Assembly (NCBI GenBank): GCA_018268595.1
Contig: JAFDWH010000014.1
Coordinates: 62,001-126,000, forward strand
Direction of reading: 5' to 3'
DNA length: 64,000 nt
Source: Actinomycetota bacterium
Lineage (GTDB): Bacteria > Actinomycetota > Thermoleophilia > Solirubrobacterales > Solirubrobacteraceae
The position numbers and the translations under genes are program-made. The notes under the pieces are model-generated. The model had not been told where the DNA came from. It made no database searches and saw nothing but the letters and a program-made list of their open reading frames with translations. This document shows, piece by piece, positions 47,923 through 55,904 of this stretch (positions within the stretch are counted from its first letter, which is position 1; each line of letters starts with the position of its first letter).

Positions 47923-49754
47923 CGCGCGCCGCGGCGCGGATCGCCGCGGCGATCCTGCTGCTCGCGGCGCTCCTCGCGAGCGGCAGCACGCCGGCGAGCG
48001 CGGCGCGGGTGCAGGTGCCCGCGCCGACGTTCGCGCCCTCGTCCGGCGCGCCCGCGACCGCCACGGCGACGAGCGCCACCGCGACCGACCCGAACGCGCT
48101 CGTGACCCCGCCGAGCCCGTCGCTGCCGCCGCCCGGTCACCGCCTCACGTCGAAAAGGGCGATCGCGATCGCCGAGCGCCTCCCGAAGATCGCGCGCGTC
48201 AGACGCGAGCACCCGGGCTCCTACCCGACCGCGTACACGAAGGGCGCGACCCAGTGGCAGGTGTCGATCTTCACCGCCAGAGACCGCCGCGAGATCGGGC
48301 AGGTGACGATCGACGACGCGAGCGGCGCGGTGCTGGAGGCGTGGACCGGCTACCAGGTGCCGTGGACGATGGCGCGCGGCTACGACGGCGCCTTCGGCAG
48401 GCGCGTCAACGCCTGGTACGTGTGGATCCCGATGTGCCTGCTGTTCGCGGCGCCGTTCCTGGCGGGACGCCGCCCCGGCCTGCGGCGCTGGCGGCCGCGC
48501 CTGCTGCACCTCGACCTGCTCGTGCTGCTCGGCTTCTCCGTCTCGCTCGCGTTCTTCAACGCGGCGCGGATCGGCCTCTCGACGCCGCTCGTCTATCCGC
48601 TGCTCGGCTACCTGCTCGTGCGCATGCTGCTGGTCGCGCGGCGCGGCGAGCGCGCGGAGCCCTTGCGCCTGCTGGTGCCGGTCTCGTGGCTGGCGGTCGC
48701 GCTCGTCTTCCTGATCGGCTTCCGCGTCGGGCTCAACGTCACCAACTCGAACGTGATCGACGTCGGCTACTCGGGTGTCGTCGGCGCGCACCGGCTCGTG
48801 CACGGGCAGCCGCTGTACGCCACGAGCTGGCCGAGAGACGACGCCTCCGGCGACACCTACGGTCCCGCGAACTACTACGCCTACGTCCCGTTCGAGCGCA
48901 TCTGGCCGTGGAGCGGCAGATGGGACGACCTGCCGGCCGCGCACGCCGCCGCCGTCTGCTTCGACCTGCTGACGATCCTCATGCTGTTCCTGCTCGGCCG
49001 CCGCATCCGCGGCCCGTCGCTGGGGATCGTGCTGGCGTACGCGTGGGCCGCCTACCCGTTCACGCTCTACGCCTCCTCGACCAACTCGAACGACGCGCTC
49101 GTGGCGCTGCTGCTCGTCGTGACGCTGCTGCTGGCGGGCCGCCCCGTCGCGCGCGGCGCGAGCGCCGCGCTCGCCGGGCTGACGAAGTTCGCGCCGCTCG
49201 CGCTCGCGCCGTTGTTCGCGCGCATGCCGCGCGACGCGCGCCGCGGCTGGCTGCGACCGGGGCTGGTCTCGCTCGCCGCCTACGCGCTCGCGTTCGCGCT
49301 GACGGCGGCCGTCGCGCTGCTGCCGGTGCTGCTGCGCGGCGACTGGCGGATCTTCTGGGACCACACGATCGGGTTCCAGCACGACCGCTCCTCGCCGTTC
49401 TCGATCTGGGGCCTGTGGGGCGGCCTCGGCGCCGTGCAGACGGCCGTGCAGGCGGGCGCGGTGCTGCTCGCGCTCGCGGTCGGGATCTGGCCGCGCCGCC
49501 CGGCGCTGACGCAGACGGCCGCCTGCGGGGCGGCGGTCCTGATCGCGCTTCAGCTCGGGCTCGACTACTGGTTCTTCCTGTACGTCGTGTGGTTCGTCCC
49601 GTTCGTGCTGGTCGCGCTGCTCGGCCGCTACGGGGAGCCGGGCACCGCGGCGTCGCTCGAACGCGACGCCCGCGCCGCGACCGCCGCCTCAGCGGAAGCC
49701 GGGCGGAGCGGGGACGAGCAGCTGCTCGATCCCGTCGGCGCGCAGCGGGTCTGA
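47919..49754 (+). CDS. membrane glycosyltransferase (GT-C/GT87-like) with N-terminal PepSY-like domain
   Basis: The 611-aa protein has a signal peptide (about 1-28), an extracytoplasmic domain (about 75-145: TSKRAIAIAERLPKIARVRREHP..WQVSIFTARDRREIGQVTIDDASGAVLEAWTG, PepSY-like), then about ten membrane helices. The early loop contains NVIDVGYSGVVGAHRLVHGQPLY, as in polyprenyl-phosphate-mannose-dependent GT-C enzymes. Donor and acceptor are unknown. Its 3' end overlaps the convergent ymdB gene by 66 bases, within a low-complexity tail. Confidence 0.75.
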   Translation: MTRAAARIAAAILLLAALLASGSTPASAARVQVPAPTFAPSSGAPATATATSATATDPNALVTPPSPSLPPPGHRLTSKRAIAIAERLPKIARVRREHPGSYPTAYTKGATQWQVSIFTARDRREIGQVTIDDASGAVLEAWTGYQVPWTMARGYDGAFGRRVNAWYVWIPMCLLFAAPFLAGRRPGLRRWRPRLLHLDLLVLLGFSVSLAFFNAARIGLSTPLVYPLLGYLLVRMLLVARRGERAEPLRLLVPVSWLAVALVFLIGFRVGLNVTNSNVIDVGYSGVVGAHRLVHGQPLYATSWPRDDASGDTYGPANYYAYVPFERIWPWSGRWDDLPAAHAAAVCFDLLTILMLFLLGRRIRGPSLGIVLAYAWAAYPFTLYASSTNSNDALVALLLVVTLLLAGRPVARGASAALAGLTKFAPLALAPLFARMPRDARRGWLRPGLVSLAAYALAFALTAAVALLPVLLRGDWRIFWDHTIGFQHDRSSPFSIWGLWGGLGAVQTAVQAGAVLLALAVGIWPRRPALTQTAACGAAVLIALQLGLDYWFFLYVVWFVPFVLVALLGRYGEPGTAASLERDARAATAASAEAGRSGDEQLLDPVGAQRV

Positions 49755-50492
49755 CGCGGCGCGGATCACGACCGCGTTGAGCCACGGGTCGACCTCGGAC
49801 GGCTCGAACTTGACCGGCATCTGCGTCACCAGCGCGTCGAGCGCCTGCTCGCGCTTGACGCCGATCACGCCGCCGCGTGCGCCCGTCATCCCCACGTCGG
49901 TGACGTACGCCGTGCCGCCCGGCAGCACGCGCGCGTCGGCCGTCGGCACGTGCGTGTGCGTGCCGACGACGGCGGTCGCGCGACCGTCGAGGTGCCAGCC
50001 CATCGCGACCTTCTCGCTCGTCGCCTCGGCGTGCATGTCGACGACCAGGTGGTCGACCTTCCCGCGCAGCGCATGCAGCGCCGCGTCGGCGTGCGGGAAG
50101 GCCGGGTGGCCGGCCTTCATGTAGAGGTTGCCGGACAGGCTCACGACGCCGAGCCGCACGCCCTCGCGCTCGACGACGCACCAGCCGTGGCCCGGCTGGC
50201 TTCTGAGGAAGTTCGCCGGGCGCAGGATCCGCTCGTGCTCGTCGAGGTAGCCGTAGATCTCTCTCTGGCGGTACGTGTGGTTGCCGAGCGTGATCGCGTC
50301 GACGCCGGCGGCGAAGAAGGCGTCGGCGATCTTCGGCGTGATGCCGACGCCGTTGGCGGCGTTCTCGCCGTTGACGACGACGAAGTCGATCGCGTGCTGC
50401 TCGACGAGTCCCGGCAGCAGCGCCAGCAGCAGTCGCCGTCCGGCCGCGCCGACGACGTCCCCGACGAACAGGATCGCGACCGGCCGGGTCAC
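49689..50492 (-). CDS. ymdB: YmdB-family metallophosphoesterase (2',3'-cAMP phosphodiesterase type)
   Basis: The 267-aa protein has AILFVGDVVGAAGRRLLLALLP, VVNGENAANGVGITPKIADAFFAAGVDAITLGNHTY, VDMHAEATSEK.A, VVGTHTHVPTADARVLPGGTAYVTDVGMTG, all metal-binding signatures of YmdB (TIGR00282). YmdB hydrolyses 2',3'-cyclic nucleotides and affects biofilm and RNA turnover in Bacillus. The start is GTG at 50492, only 12 bases from the divergent permease ATG. Confidence 0.9.
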   Translation of the reverse strand: MTRPVAILFVGDVVGAAGRRLLLALLPGLVEQHAIDFVVVNGENAANGVGITPKIADAFFAAGVDAITLGNHTYRQREIYGYLDEHERILRPANFLRSQPGHGWCVVEREGVRLGVVSLSGNLYMKAGHPAFPHADAALHALRGKVDHLVVDMHAEATSEKVAMGWHLDGRATAVVGTHTHVPTADARVLPGGTAYVTDVGMTGARGGVIGVKREQALDALVTQMPVKFEPSEVDPWLNAVVIRAASDPLRADGIEQLLVPAPPGFR

Positions 50493-50504
50493 GATGATTG
50501 ACCC

Positions 50505-51713
50505 ATGGCCGAGGACGAGCAGCACGAGCCGCCGCCCGGCGAGCCGCCGCTGCACACGCCGCGGAGCGCGACGCCGGCCGGGGTCGAGCCGCGCCCGTTC
50601 GTCGTCCCGCGCGGCGTCCAGCTCGTGCTGCTGCTCGTCGCGCTGCTCGGGGCGTGGGCGGTCGCGCGCGCCGCTGGCCCGGTCCTGCTCGTGTTCCTGA
50701 TCGCCGGCGTCATCGCGTTGATCCTCAATCCGCTCGTGAAGCTGCTGGAGCGTCGCGGGCTGCGGCACGGACTGGCCGTGCTCGCGGTGTATATCGGATT
50801 GCTCGCGGCGCTCGTCGGTGTCGCCGGCCTGCTCGCGAACCCGGTCAGCACCCAGGTGCAGAACTTCCAGCGCGACGTGCCGACGCTCGTCAGAGACGCG
50901 ACGAAGACGCTCGACGACGTGCAGGCATGGCTCGACCGGCACGGCATCAACGTGCACATCAAGAACCAGGGGCAGACGGCGCTGCAGACGCTCGAGAGCA
51001 GAGTGCTGCGCGGCTCCGGGAACGTCGTCTCGTTCACGCGCGACCTGCTGCAGCGGATCGTCTCGGCGGCGTTCGCGCTGATCCTGATCCTCGTGATCTC
51101 GATCTACATGCTCGTGTACGCGGCCGAGATCGGGAGCGTCGTGCGCTCGGTGATGCCGCGCGGCGCGGGCACGCCGGACGACGACTTCCCGCTGCGCGTC
51201 CAGCGCGCCGTCTTCCACTACGTGCGCGGCCAGCTGCTGTTCAGCCTGATCATGGGCGCGACCGCCGCGCTCGCGCTGTGGATCTTCGGCGTGATCGGGA
51301 TCTTCCCCGACGGGCAGCGTTACGCGCTCTTCTTCGGCGCCTTCTTCGGCCTGATGGAGCTGATCCCGTACATCGGGCCGGTCCTCGGCGCGATCCCCCC
51401 GATCCTCGTGGCGCTGTTCCACAGCCCGATCACGGCGGTCTGGGTCGCGCTGCTGTTCCTCGCGCTCCAGCAGCTCGAGGGGCACGTGGTGGCGCCGCAG
51501 GTGTTCGGCCACTCGCTGCGCGTCAACCCGCTGCTGATCATCTTCGCGCTGCTGTTCGGCGGCGAGCTGTACGGCGTCGTCGGCGCGCTCGTCGCGCTGC
51601 CGGTGGCGGCGATCCTGCGCGAGACGGTCGTCTACCTGCGCCGCCACGTCGTGCTGGAGCCGTGGCCGGCGTCCGCCACCCCATCCGCACCCCCGGAGCC
51701 GCCGCCTCCGTAG
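50505..51713 (+). CDS. AI-2E-type (PerM/UPF0118) membrane transporter
   Basis: The 402-aa protein has eight hydrophobic helices with the AI-2E family C-terminal block FGLMELIPYIGPVLGAIPPILVALFHSP and VLEGHVVAPQVFG-like LEGHVVAPQVFGHSLRVNPLLIIFALLFGGELYGVVGALVALPVAAILRE. The middle extracytoplasmic part (about 115-165) is helical. Family members export small molecules or act as Na+/H+ antiporters. The cytosolic N-terminus (about 1-35) is proline-rich and acidic. Confidence 0.88.
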   Translation: MAEDEQHEPPPGEPPLHTPRSATPAGVEPRPFVVPRGVQLVLLLVALLGAWAVARAAGPVLLVFLIAGVIALILNPLVKLLERRGLRHGLAVLAVYIGLLAALVGVAGLLANPVSTQVQNFQRDVPTLVRDATKTLDDVQAWLDRHGINVHIKNQGQTALQTLESRVLRGSGNVVSFTRDLLQRIVSAAFALILILVISIYMLVYAAEIGSVVRSVMPRGAGTPDDDFPLRVQRAVFHYVRGQLLFSLIMGATAALALWIFGVIGIFPDGQRYALFFGAFFGLMELIPYIGPVLGAIPPILVALFHSPITAVWVALLFLALQQLEGHVVAPQVFGHSLRVNPLLIIFALLFGGELYGVVGALVALPVAAILRETVVYLRRHVVLEPWPASATPSAPPEPPPP

Positions 51714-51716
51714 GCT
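51711..51716 (+). promoter_or_regulatory. candidate -10 element (TAGGCT) of the ABC transporter operon
   Basis: TAGGCT ends 6 bases before GTG 51723, the leaderless spacing seen elsewhere in the window. It overlaps the stop codon region of the preceding gene. Confidence 0.35.
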
Positions 51717-51722
51717 AGGCGG

Positions 51723-52472
51723 GTGCCCACGTCCGTGGCGACGCAGAGAGCGACGCCGGCCGCCCTCGCCGCGTCCGGCTTGACGAAGCGGTACGGCGAG
51801 CGCGTCGCGCTGCGCGAGGTCAGCTTCGCGGCGGCGCCCGGCGAGCTGGTCGCGATCATCGGGCCCAACGGCGCCGGCAAGACGACGCTGCTGTCGATCC
51901 TCGCCGGCATCCAGCGGCCCGACGCCGGCGCGGTCACGCGGCCGCCGCGCGAGATCGGCTGGGTGCCGCAGCAGCCGGCCGTCTACTCGAAGCTGTCGGT
52001 GGCGGAGAACCTGCGCCTGTTCGCGCGCTTGGAGAAGGTGGCCGACCCGGACGCCGTCGTCGCCCGCATGCTGGAGCAGACCGGCCTCGCCGCGCGCGCC
52101 GGCGACGAGCTGGGGACGCTGTCCGGCGGCAACCGCCAGCGCGTCAACATCGCCGTCGGGCTGCTGGCGGAGCCGCCGGTGCTGCTGCTGGACGAGCCGT
52201 CCTCGTCGCTCGACCCGCGCCAGCGGGCGCGGCTGTGGGAGTTCGTGCGCGGCCAGGCGGAGCGCGGCACGGCCGTGATCTTCTCGACGCACGACGTGCA
52301 GGAGGCCGAGCGCCACGCCGACCGCGTGCTCGTGCTGGCCGACGGCGAGCTGCTGTTCGCCGGCAGCGCGCGCGAGCTGGCGGCGACCGTGCAGCCGGCC
52401 GGGGGCGACGTCGCCGGACCGCAGGACTTCGAGACGGCGTTCGTCCAGTTCCTGCGCGAGCGGGGCCACTGA
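51723..52472 (+). CDS. ABC transporter ATP-binding protein
   Basis: The 249-aa protein has Walker A GPNGAGKTTLLSILAG, the Q-loop in GWVPQQPAVYSKLSVAENL, signature LSGGNRQRVNIAVGLL, Walker B VLLLDEPSSSLDPRQ and the H-loop FSTHDVQEAERHADR. The form is that of ABC-2 type exporters. It pairs with the permease that starts 3 bases downstream. The exported substrate is not evident. Confidence 0.92.
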   Translation: MPTSVATQRATPAALAASGLTKRYGERVALREVSFAAAPGELVAIIGPNGAGKTTLLSILAGIQRPDAGAVTRPPREIGWVPQQPAVYSKLSVAENLRLFARLEKVADPDAVVARMLEQTGLAARAGDELGTLSGGNRQRVNIAVGLLAEPPVLLLDEPSSSLDPRQRARLWEFVRGQAERGTAVIFSTHDVQEAERHADRVLVLADGELLFAGSARELAATVQPAGGDVAGPQDFETAFVQFLRERGH

Positions 52473-52475
52473 GCG

Positions 52476-53819
52476 GTGCGCTGGCTCCTGCTCAAGGACC
52501 TGCGCATCCTGCGCCGCTCGCCGCTGCTCGTGACGCTGCTCGTGGTCTACCCGATCGCGGTCGCGCTGCTGATCGGCTTCGCGCTCTCGCGCGGGCCGGG
52601 CAAGCCGACGGTCGCGATCGTCAACCAGATCCCCAAGCAGCAGCGCAGCTTCGACGTGGCCGGCTCGAAGCTCAACGCGGAGGAGTACCTGCCGGCCTTT
52701 CTCAGATCCGTGAACGTCGTCAGAGCGAGCAGCCCCGCCGACGCGCGGCGGCTCGTGCGCGAGGGCAAGGTGCTGGGCGCGCTGATCCTGCCGTCCGACA
52801 TCACGCAGAAGCTCGCGACGGGGCGCGAGCAGCCGACCGTCGAGGTGCTCTACAACGGCGAGGACGCGGTCAAGCAGCGCTACGTCGACTCGATCATCAG
52901 AGCGCGTCTCGCGGAGGCCAACGTCGCGCTCTCGCGCCGCTTCCAGCAGGCGACCGCGGGCTACCTGAGACTGCTGCTCGACGGCGGGACGCTGAGCGTC
53001 CTCGGCACGAAGGTCGACATCCTCGGCCTCAAGAACGCGCACGCGATCGTGACCGGCACGATCGCGTCGCTGCCGCCGAGCTCGCCGCTGCGCACGTCGC
53101 TCCTCCAGGTCGCCCAGTTCGGCCGGCTCGCGATCGACAACCTCGGCGTCTCCAGAGACGTGCTGAAGTCGGTCGGCCAGCCGGTGAAGGTGCGCCAGGT
53201 GCTGGTCGGCGGGCGCCGCACCCCGCTCGACACGTTCGCCGCCGCGATCGCCGTGACCGTCTCGCTGATGTTCCTGACGCTGCTGCTGGCGGCGGGCCTG
53301 CTGGCGCTCGAGCGTGAGGAGCACGCCTTCTCGCGACTGGTGCGCGGGCTCGTCTCGCGCGTCGGCCTGCTGGTCGAGAAGATCTCGCTCGCCGCGCTGT
53401 GCGCGTTCGGCGTGACGCTGCTGATGCTGCTCGGCCTGGGCGGCTTCTTCATCGAGCTGAACTGGAGCCGCCTCCCGCAGTGGCTGCTCGCGCTCGCGCT
53501 CGGCGCGGTCGCGTTCGCCGCGCTCGGCGTCGCGATCGGCGGGCTCGCGCGCGAGGTGCGCGCCGCCTCGCTGCTCGCCTTCCTGCTGTCGCTGCCAATC
53601 GCCTTCCTCGCGCTGGTGCCGAACGGCGCGGTGTCGGCGGGGTTGTACGACGTGGTGCGGGCGGTCTCGGCGGCGTTCCCGTTCAAGCCCACGCTCCAGG
53701 CACTCGACGCGGGCTTGAACGGCGGCGGCGGCCTCGCCGCCGCGCTCGCGCACCTGGCCGCGCTCGCGGTCGCCTACACGGCCGTGGCGCGCCTGCTGCT
53801 CGGCCGGCGCTTCGGTTGA
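52476..53819 (+). CDS. ABC-2 type transporter permease
   Basis: The 447-aa protein has one helix near 16-36 (LLVTLLVVYPIAVALLIGFAL), a long extracytoplasmic domain (about 40-240), then five or six helices in the C-terminal third (AAIAVTVSLMFLTLLLAAGLL, LAALCAFGVTLLMLLGLGGFF, LLALALGAVAFAALGVAIGGLAREVRAA, ...). This is the ABC-2 fold (YhgE/DrrB-like). At least five arginines use AGA. Its substrate is unknown: drug, lipid or polymer export is plausible. Confidence 0.85.
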   Translation: MRWLLLKDLRILRRSPLLVTLLVVYPIAVALLIGFALSRGPGKPTVAIVNQIPKQQRSFDVAGSKLNAEEYLPAFLRSVNVVRASSPADARRLVREGKVLGALILPSDITQKLATGREQPTVEVLYNGEDAVKQRYVDSIIRARLAEANVALSRRFQQATAGYLRLLLDGGTLSVLGTKVDILGLKNAHAIVTGTIASLPPSSPLRTSLLQVAQFGRLAIDNLGVSRDVLKSVGQPVKVRQVLVGGRRTPLDTFAAAIAVTVSLMFLTLLLAAGLLALEREEHAFSRLVRGLVSRVGLLVEKISLAALCAFGVTLLMLLGLGGFFIELNWSRLPQWLLALALGAVAFAALGVAIGGLAREVRAASLLAFLLSLPIAFLALVPNGAVSAGLYDVVRAVSAAFPFKPTLQALDAGLNGGGGLAAALAHLAALAVAYTAVARLLLGRRFG

Positions 53820-53826
53820 GCGCCGA

Positions 53827-53832
53827 TATCCT
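53827..53832 (+). promoter_or_regulatory. candidate -10 element (TATCCT) of the heme operon
   Basis: TATCCT ends 9 bases before the hemB ATG at 53842, in a 22-base gap after the ABC permease and without a Shine-Dalgarno. It matches the hexamer seen before gyrB and the DUF4446 gene. Confidence 0.4.
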
Positions 53833-53841
53833 CCGAACCGC

Positions 53842-54828
53842 ATGCCCTTCCCCGCCACCCGCATGCGGCGGCTGCGCCGCAGCGCCCCCCTGCGGGGGCT
53901 CGTGCGCGAGACGCGCCTCGCCGCCGGCGACCTGATCCTGCCGCTGTTCGTCACGCACGGCTCCGACCGGCGCGAGCTCGTCGCGGCGATGCCGGGCGTC
54001 GCGCGGCTCAGCATCGAGCACGCGGTCGAGGAGGCCGTCGCCGCGGCCGAGCTGGGCATCCCCGCCGTGATGCTGTTCGGCATCCCCGCGGACAAGGACG
54101 CGGAGGGCTCGGGCGCATGGGACGACGAGGGCGTCGTGCAGCTCACGACGCGCGCGATCAAGGAGCGCATGCCGGAGCTGTTGGTGATCCCCGACCTGTG
54201 CCTGTGCGAGTACACGAGCCACGGCCACTGCGGGATCCTGCGCAGCGACGGCGGCGCGGTCGACAACGACGCGACGCTGCCGCTGCTGGCGCGGACCGCC
54301 GTCTCGCAGGCGCGCGCCGGCGCGGACGTGATCGCGCCCAGCGACATGATGGACGGGCGCGTCGGCGCGATCCGCGCGGCGCTCGACGAGGAGGGCTTCG
54401 CCGACGTGCCGATCCTCGCCTACTCGGCCAAGTTCGCATCCGCCTTCTACGGCCCCTTCCGCGAGGCGGCCGACTCGACGCCCGCGAGCGGCGACCGCCG
54501 CGGCTACCAGATGGACCCGGCCAACGGCGACGAGGCGCTGCGCGAGGTGCTGCTCGACGTCGAGGAGGGCGCCGACCTCGTGATGGTCAAGCCGGCGCTG
54601 CCCTACCTCGACGTGATCCGGCGCGTCAAGGAGGCGACCCGCATGCCGGTCGTGGCGTACAACGTCAGCGGCGAGTATGCGATGGTGAAGGCCGCCGCCG
54701 CGGCCGGCGCCCTCGACGAGCGGGGGACCGTGCTCGAGGTGCTCACGTCGATCCGCCGCGCCGGCGCCGACGCCGTCATCACCTACCACGCGAAGGACGC
54801 CGCCAGATGGCTGTCAGAGATGGAATAA
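53842..54828 (+). CDS. hemB: delta-aminolevulinic acid dehydratase (porphobilinogen synthase)
   Basis: The 328-aa enzyme condenses two aminolevulinates into porphobilinogen. It has the zinc-type cysteine cluster DLCLCEYTSHGHCGIL, the two active-site lysines in AYSAKFASAFYGPFREA and LVMVKPALPYLDVI, and PSDMMDGRVGAIR. It is therefore probably zinc-dependent. It is first in the heme cluster and overlaps the siroheme decarboxylase gene by 22 bases. Confidence 0.96.
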   Translation: MPFPATRMRRLRRSAPLRGLVRETRLAAGDLILPLFVTHGSDRRELVAAMPGVARLSIEHAVEEAVAAAELGIPAVMLFGIPADKDAEGSGAWDDEGVVQLTTRAIKERMPELLVIPDLCLCEYTSHGHCGILRSDGGAVDNDATLPLLARTAVSQARAGADVIAPSDMMDGRVGAIRAALDEEGFADVPILAYSAKFASAFYGPFREAADSTPASGDRRGYQMDPANGDEALREVLLDVEEGADLVMVKPALPYLDVIRRVKEATRMPVVAYNVSGEYAMVKAAAAAGALDERGTVLEVLTSIRRAGADAVITYHAKDAARWLSEME

Positions 54829-55904
54829 CGGACACCGGAACGGCCACGCCCAAGCTGCGCAGCCGCAAGCACGGGGCGGCGATCCCGCTGGACGAGCTCG
54901 ACAGACGCCTGCTCAACCTGATGCAGGGCAGGTTCCCGATCGAGCCGCGCCCGTACGCGCGCGTCGCCGAGCTGGCCGGGATCGACGAGCAGCAGGCGAT
55001 GGCGCGCGTGCAGCACCTGCTCGACCAGCGCATCATCCGTCAGGTCACGCCGATCTTCGACACGCGCGCGCTCGGCTACAGCTCGATGCTCGTCGCCGCG
55101 AAGGTCGACGCCGAGAACCCCCACCGCGCCGCGAGCGTGATCAACGCGCACCCCGGCGTCTCGCACAACTACCTGCGCAACCACGAGTTCAACCTGTGGT
55201 TCACGATCGCGACGGAGCCCGACTCGCAGCTCGGGCTCGACGGCACGCTGGCCGCGCTCGCCGAGGAGGCCGGCGCCGAGTCGGTCCGCCAGCTGCCGAC
55301 GCTCAAGCTGTTCAAGATCCGCATGGACCTGGAGATGGAGGGCTCGACGGAGGACCTCGCGAGAGCCGCCGTCGCCGCCGACCCGGTCGAGCTGGAGCCA
55401 CAGCCCTACGACGACTTCGACGTCGCCGTGATCCGCGCGCTGCAGGGCGACATGCCGGTGATCCCCGAGCCCTACGCGCCCGCGGCGCAGGAGCTGGGCG
55501 TGACGCAGGAGCGCTTCCTCGACCACCTCGCCGGGATGCAGGAGCGCGGCCTGCTGCGCCGCGTCGCCGCGATCCTCTATCACCGCCGCGCCGGCTTCTC
55601 GGCCAACGGCATGGGCGTGTGGAAGGTGCCCGAGGAGCAGATCCTGGAGGTCGGGCGCCAGATGGCAGCGGTGCGCGGGATCTCGCACTGCTACCAGCGG
55701 CCCACCTACGCGGACTGGCCGTACTCGGTCTTCACGATGGCCCACGGCCGCTCGAAGGAGGAGTGCGACGCGATCCTCGACTCGATCGCCGAGACGCACG
55801 GGATCACCGAGCGCGCGACGCTCTACTCCTCGACCGAGTTCAAGAAGATCCGCCTCCTGTACTTCACGGACGAGTTCAAGGCCTGGGAACGTGAGCACGG
55901 GTGA
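54807..55904 (+). CDS. siroheme decarboxylase, AhbA-AhbB fusion
   Basis: The 365-aa protein joins two Lrp/AsnC-like halves. The N-terminal half (about 28-190) has LDELDRRLLNLMQGRFPIEPRPYARVAELAGI and GVSHNYLRNHEFNLWFTIATEP (AhbA/NirL type). The C-terminal half (about 205-360) has DDFDVAVIRALQGDMPVIPEPYAPAAQELG and SHCYQRPTYADWPYSVFTMAHGRSKEE (AhbB/NirD type). Siroheme decarboxylase removes two acetate groups to give didecarboxysiroheme, towards heme (Ahb route) or d1 heme. ATG at 54807 lies inside hemB and no later start precedes the first domain, so overlap is real. Confidence 0.9.
   Translation: MAVRDGITDTGTATPKLRSRKHGAAIPLDELDRRLLNLMQGRFPIEPRPYARVAELAGIDEQQAMARVQHLLDQRIIRQVTPIFDTRALGYSSMLVAAKVDAENPHRAASVINAHPGVSHNYLRNHEFNLWFTIATEPDSQLGLDGTLAALAEEAGAESVRQLPTLKLFKIRMDLEMEGSTEDLARAAVAADPVELEPQPYDDFDVAVIRALQGDMPVIPEPYAPAAQELGVTQERFLDHLAGMQERGLLRRVAAILYHRRAGFSANGMGVWKVPEEQILEVGRQMAAVRGISHCYQRPTYADWPYSVFTMAHGRSKEECDAILDSIAETHGITERATLYSSTEFKKIRLLYFTDEFKAWEREHG

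Noticed and set aside
49689-54347. A very long open frame (about 1550 codons) on the minus strand covering several genes
   Set aside because: Only the first ~267 codons of its 3' part encode a real protein (YmdB). The rest is antisense to the AI-2E, ABC and hemB genes and is low-complexity Arg/Ala/Gln/His sequence caused by high GC.
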